DNA from: JALJPB01 sp963933115
Lineage (GTDB): Bacteria; Pseudomonadota; Gammaproteobacteria; Enterobacterales; Alteromonadaceae
Assembly (NCBI GenBank): GCA_963933115.1
Contig: CAWVSL010000067.1
Location: 1 to 8,659, forward strand
Length of the DNA stretch: 8,659 nucleotides
Direction: 5' to 3'
Every line of letters begins with the position of its first letter. Position 1 is the stretch's first letter. Positions 6,398 to 8,659 of this stretch are shown here, in pieces. Both the position numbers and the translations under genes were made by a program. A model generated the notes under the pieces. That model did not search any database, was not told the DNA's origin, and saw only the letters and a program-made list of their open reading frames with translations.

Positions 6398-6805
6398 GTG
6401 AATCATAAAAAATTGATTAGGCAAGACCCTGATATCATGAACTTCCTGAGCCGGCTACCTAAGATAACCGCATCTAAGTTTACTGATAGTCAACTCCAAG
6501 AGATCAAAGTGGCAATAGGCGGTGCCAAGATTCGAAAACATAAAGTCGATGTTAGATCTACAATCCCCATTCCTTTTACTGAATACCGCATATATTATGT
6601 GCTTTTAATGGGAATTAATTTACGGTCGATTAATCGGCGAGAAAAATCAATAGCCCTAGTAGCATTATTGATTATATTTAGTTTGTTTGTCTTGCTAGGA
6701 TCACTATGTGGTTTGGTTATTATTTACCTGATTAAATCAGCTTTGGGCATTGATCTTCTGGAAGGATTTTCATTAGGCTTATGGGATTGGTTTAATACAA
6801 CCTAA
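6398..6805 (+). CDS. Small membrane protein of the polysaccharide operon, 135 aa
   Basis: GTG start, chosen because AAAGGAG lies 7 nt upstream and the gene begins 24 nt after the glycosyltransferase stop, so it belongs to the same operon. The N-terminal ~80 residues are polar and basic (DPDIMNFLSRLPK, IGGAKIRKHKVDVRSTIPIP, YRIYYVLLMGINLRSINRRE). One long or two short hydrophobic helices follow (~84-113). The tail is distinctive: IKSALGIDLLEGFSLGLWDW. I have an impression that similar short proteins occur in marine gammaproteobacterial exopolysaccharide loci, sometimes under misleading enzyme names, but I cannot prove it. It has no enzymatic motif. A cytoplasmic N-terminal domain tethered to the inner membrane could be a regulatory or assembly factor for the glycan machinery; this is inference from position. 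Confidence 0.8.
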   Translation: MNHKKLIRQDPDIMNFLSRLPKITASKFTDSQLQEIKVAIGGAKIRKHKVDVRSTIPIPFTEYRIYYVLLMGINLRSINRREKSIALVALLIIFSLFVLLGSLCGLVIIYLIKSALGIDLLEGFSLGLWDWFNTT

Positions 6806-6908
6806 AAGAAAATTATTAAGTCAAAATAGTGTGATTTCAGGCTTTATCTAGCCCTGTAAATAGTTAAAATAATTCTGAATGGTACTTCAAACCGGTCGCA
6901 TTAGCCGT
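6806..6908. other. Gap between convergent operons
   Basis: This short gap lies between the small membrane protein stop and the remnant of the minus-strand glycosyltransferase. I looked for a bidirectional terminator. The only hairpin is GGCT-ttatct-AGCC at about 6840-6853, which is weak and has no T-tract. An AT-only inverted repeat (AATTATT/AATAATT) surrounds it. Confidence 0.4.
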
Positions 6909-7590
6909 CTAATAATTACGTTTGTTATTTAACATACGGCTCATCAAAGCAGACAGCCACTGTAACGGCCTAAAAATTGAGTAACCAAGATATCGTTGAG
7001 TGATAACACCTTCCTGGCTTGCCAAATCAAACTGTATCGCGCTTGACTTGCATAAAAAACTAGTCTGTCTATCAGTAAAAATACTATTTTTTTATTGTCA
7101 CTATAATAAAAATAGTCAGCAGACTATTTAAACCAAGCATTATCAGATTCATTTTTATCAGGTAAAAAATATAAAAGGGTGTTTTAGACGGATTTCTCTG
7201 CGAATCTCTATCTGCTCTGGAGCGCGCTTGCCATAAGCGCATTTGATTTTTTTGGGCTATCATGGCCTTGATTAGCATGGGACGCAGGTCGTTTATCAGT
7301 ATTTCATTGGCATCCAATATATACCCCCAACTAGACGGCGAAAAGCGAGAATGAAATATATTATAGACCTGACTCCTAAATTTTTAGCTGAATAACTCAT
7401 CAGTGTGGGTGGCGACAACCACTCTACTATTTTGCTTGGCTTTATTACAGATTAGCGCCCAACTGCCATCAGTTTTGCCATTATCAAAAATAAAAAATAG
7501 AGATATTATTACAAAAGCTTAGGACACTACTCAGCGTTTTTAAAATGATGTTGGCTTCATTTTAGATGATACAAATAGCTTACAATTCAT
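6909..7590 (-). pseudogene. Decayed family 2 glycosyltransferase
   Basis: The pieces are recognisable only when frames are joined. The start is an ATG at 7590 with AAGG upstream. The frame then shifts and from 7561 reads NEANIILKTLSSVLS, the N-terminal GT2 helix. A second shift gives FDNGKTDGSWALI from about 7488, equivalent to the (V)DNGSTDGS nucleotide-binding motif, then SRVVVATHTDELFS and an in-frame TAA at 7384-7386. The same frame resumes with WGYILDANEILINDLRP, corresponding to the LDADE metal site (here N replaces D), and RLWQARSRADRD, and closes at 7084. A third frame open from 7079 ends with GYSIFRPLQWLSALMSRML and a TAG at 6909. The order fits a GT2 of the LDADE subgroup. The total (~227 codons) is short for that subgroup, so an internal deletion is likely. 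It sits 38 nt after the intact glycosyltransferase stop and was probably once its operon partner. Confidence 0.75.
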
Positions 7591-7628
7591 AATGTTACCT
7601 TGTACTAACGTGAGTTTATATCGATAGA

Positions 7629-8573
7629 TTACCCTTTAAGCTGAGTTAAATAAGCGCGAGGGGATGAAATAAGTTTCACCATTAGCCAAGCATAAAAACC
7701 AAACTGATGGAAAGGTTTAAATTTACAGCAGGAATGTTTTAATAACTGCTGTGAAATCACTAAGTTTCCAGCCGTTAAATTCAACTTAACTAATTGGCAG
7801 ATATGTGCGGCACAATAAGTCAAAATAGCTTTATTTAAGCGAGCATCATCAGACTTATTTTCTGCCCAGTCAACTAATCGTCTGGCAAAGGGCAATAAGT
7901 CATTAGGCAGGTGTCTGTCACAGGCTCTGTTTTCACTATCCAAGTGATACTTCAATAGTATTAAAGGTGAATAAACAATACTTGCCCAAAGGGCAACTTG
8001 GGAAAATAAGGCTTGATCTTCCCCCATACTTTCGCCAACAGGAAATCCACCAAGTTGCTTAAATAAACGACGGGTAATTATCGTACTTGATGCCATAAAC
8101 GGGAGATCGCCATGGCCGGCAATGGCAAAATAATTATTAAGTACACATCCTTGAGGGGGAATATGACCTATAGCAAGATTGGGATCAATAAAAACACCAT
8201 GCCTAACGACTTTCTGGTAATTGCTTGCAAAAAACTCGTGCCCAGGAAAACGTTCGATCAATTTACTCATTTCGAGCAAGAAAAAGGGAGACCATTGGTC
8301 ATCTGCGTCGATAAAGGCGATATGTTCATATTTTGCTAGGGAAACCCCACAATTTCGGGCAGCTGACACCCCTAAATTTGCCTGTTTGACTAACCTGACG
8401 TTTGGAAGATTAAAAGCTAATACTCTTTTTGCGCTGTCATCGGTTGACCCATCATCGACAATAATAATCTCTGTCGCTGGAAAGCGTTGCTGACTAATTG
8501 ACTCAAGGGTTCGGCAGATACTTTCGGTCTTGTTAAATAGTGGAATGACCACTGAAAACTTTATTTCATTCAT
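7629..8573 (-). CDS. Family 2 glycosyltransferase (GT-A fold)
   Basis: 314 aa from the second of two consecutive ATGs (8576 and 8573). GGAGG at 8581-8585 lies 7 nt before the second and only 4 nt before the first, so 8573 is preferred; the longer 328-codon reading has no ribosome binding site. Motifs: FSVVIPLFNKTESICRTLES (6-25), VDDGSTDDS (39-47), NLGVSAARNCG (66-76), FIDADDQW (87-94, DXD metal site) and MGEDQALF (183-190, catalytic acid pair). The segment GDLPFMASSTIITRRLFKQL (155-174) is the usual acceptor-side region before GG-FP. The remainder is mostly helical. It follows the upstream partial gene with almost no gap, so it is translationally coupled, and is transcribed towards the convergent flippase operon. 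The sugar specificity is unknown. Confidence 0.9.
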   Translation of the reverse strand: MNEIKFSVVIPLFNKTESICRTLESISQQRFPATEIIIVDDGSTDDSAKRVLAFNLPNVRLVKQANLGVSAARNCGVSLAKYEHIAFIDADDQWSPFFLLEMSKLIERFPGHEFFASNYQKVVRHGVFIDPNLAIGHIPPQGCVLNNYFAIAGHGDLPFMASSTIITRRLFKQLGGFPVGESMGEDQALFSQVALWASIVYSPLILLKYHLDSENRACDRHLPNDLLPFARRLVDWAENKSDDARLNKAILTYCAAHICQLVKLNLTAGNLVISQQLLKHSCCKFKPFHQFGFYAWLMVKLISSPRAYLTQLKG

Positions 8574-8577
8574 CATA

Positions 8578-8659
8578 TTACCTCCAATTGAGTAATGTCG
8601 CTTTAATAGCCTCATCAGTATTCATCTTAGGTAGAGAAAAACCTAACTCTAGACCTTTT
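8578..8659 (-). CDS. C-terminal end of an unidentified gene (partial)
   Basis: The minus frame is open from the right edge to a TAA at 8578-8580 and gives 26 residues (KGLELGFSLPKMN, then TDEAIKATLLNWR). Its end contains the GGAGG ribosome binding site of the next glycosyltransferase, leaving only a few bases between stop and start, which is the normal arrangement in an operon. The ending (LGF-LP-, then an amphipathic helix closing in NWR) resembles C-termini of sugar-nucleotide epimerases, but too little is visible to call it. Confidence 0.55.
   Translation of the reverse strand, partial: KGLELGFSLPKMNTDEAIKATLLNWR

Noticed and set aside
7084..7317. 77-codon minus ORF with a hydrophobic C-terminus
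   Set aside because: It begins at a TTG in the middle of the LDANEI motif and continues the frame of the upstream GT2 fragment past a TAA. It is part of the glycosyltransferase pseudogene, and the hydrophobic end is out-of-frame sequence.
1988..7382. ACTCCTAAATTT shared by the long palindrome (1988-1999) and the pseudogene (7371-7382)
   Set aside because: The flanking sequences do not extend the match, so a chance 12-mer in AT-rich DNA is the simplest explanation.
1..8659. CRISPR array, tRNA, rRNA or insertion sequence
   Set aside because: No regularly spaced direct repeats, no tRNA cloverleaf or rRNA sequence and no transposase gene could be recognised by eye on either strand.

Overview
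The window looks like a chromosomal stretch from a cold-adapted marine gammaproteobacterium of the Alteromonadales type (Shewanella or Colwellia-like). This is inferred from the AT-rich sequence, an ice-binding (DUF3494) protein, the style of the sigma-54 regulator and the polysaccharide genes. No rRNA, tRNA or marker gene is present, so the taxon is not established.

Left part (1-2431), minus strand and sparsely coding. A rho-independent terminator serves a + strand gene lying left of the window. It is followed by a small uncharacterised 105-aa protein gene (120-437) and a secreted ice-binding protein gene (766-1833) whose N-terminal half is built of 17-residue Ala/Gly-rich repeats. Two longer non-coding stretches (438-765 and 1834-2431) hold repeats. 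The most notable is a ~97-nt imperfect hairpin upstream of the ice-binding gene.

Middle part (2432-6805), plus strand: a polysaccharide module. A receiver/AAA+/Fis sigma-54-type activator (2432-3889) is followed by a 208-nt intergenic region and then a tight three-gene operon: a Wzx-like flippase (GTG start), a family 2 glycosyltransferase overlapping it by 4 nt, and a small membrane protein (GTG start). The 208-nt gap contains a perfect 11-bp inverted repeat and, about 100 nt further on, a -24/-12-like sequence with a defect at the -12 element. This layout suggests that the regulator drives the operon directly.

Right part (6806-8659), minus strand, convergent with the operon: the 3' end of an unidentified gene, an intact family 2 glycosyltransferase (7629-8573), and a heavily decayed glycosyltransferase (6909-7590) that can be recognised only by joining frames. 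The right part is therefore also a polysaccharide or surface-glycan operon, one of whose enzymes has been lost.

Taken together, the genes export and assemble a surface polysaccharide under a dedicated activator, next to a secreted ice-binding protein. Any functional link between the ice-binding protein and the glycan genes is only suggested by proximity.
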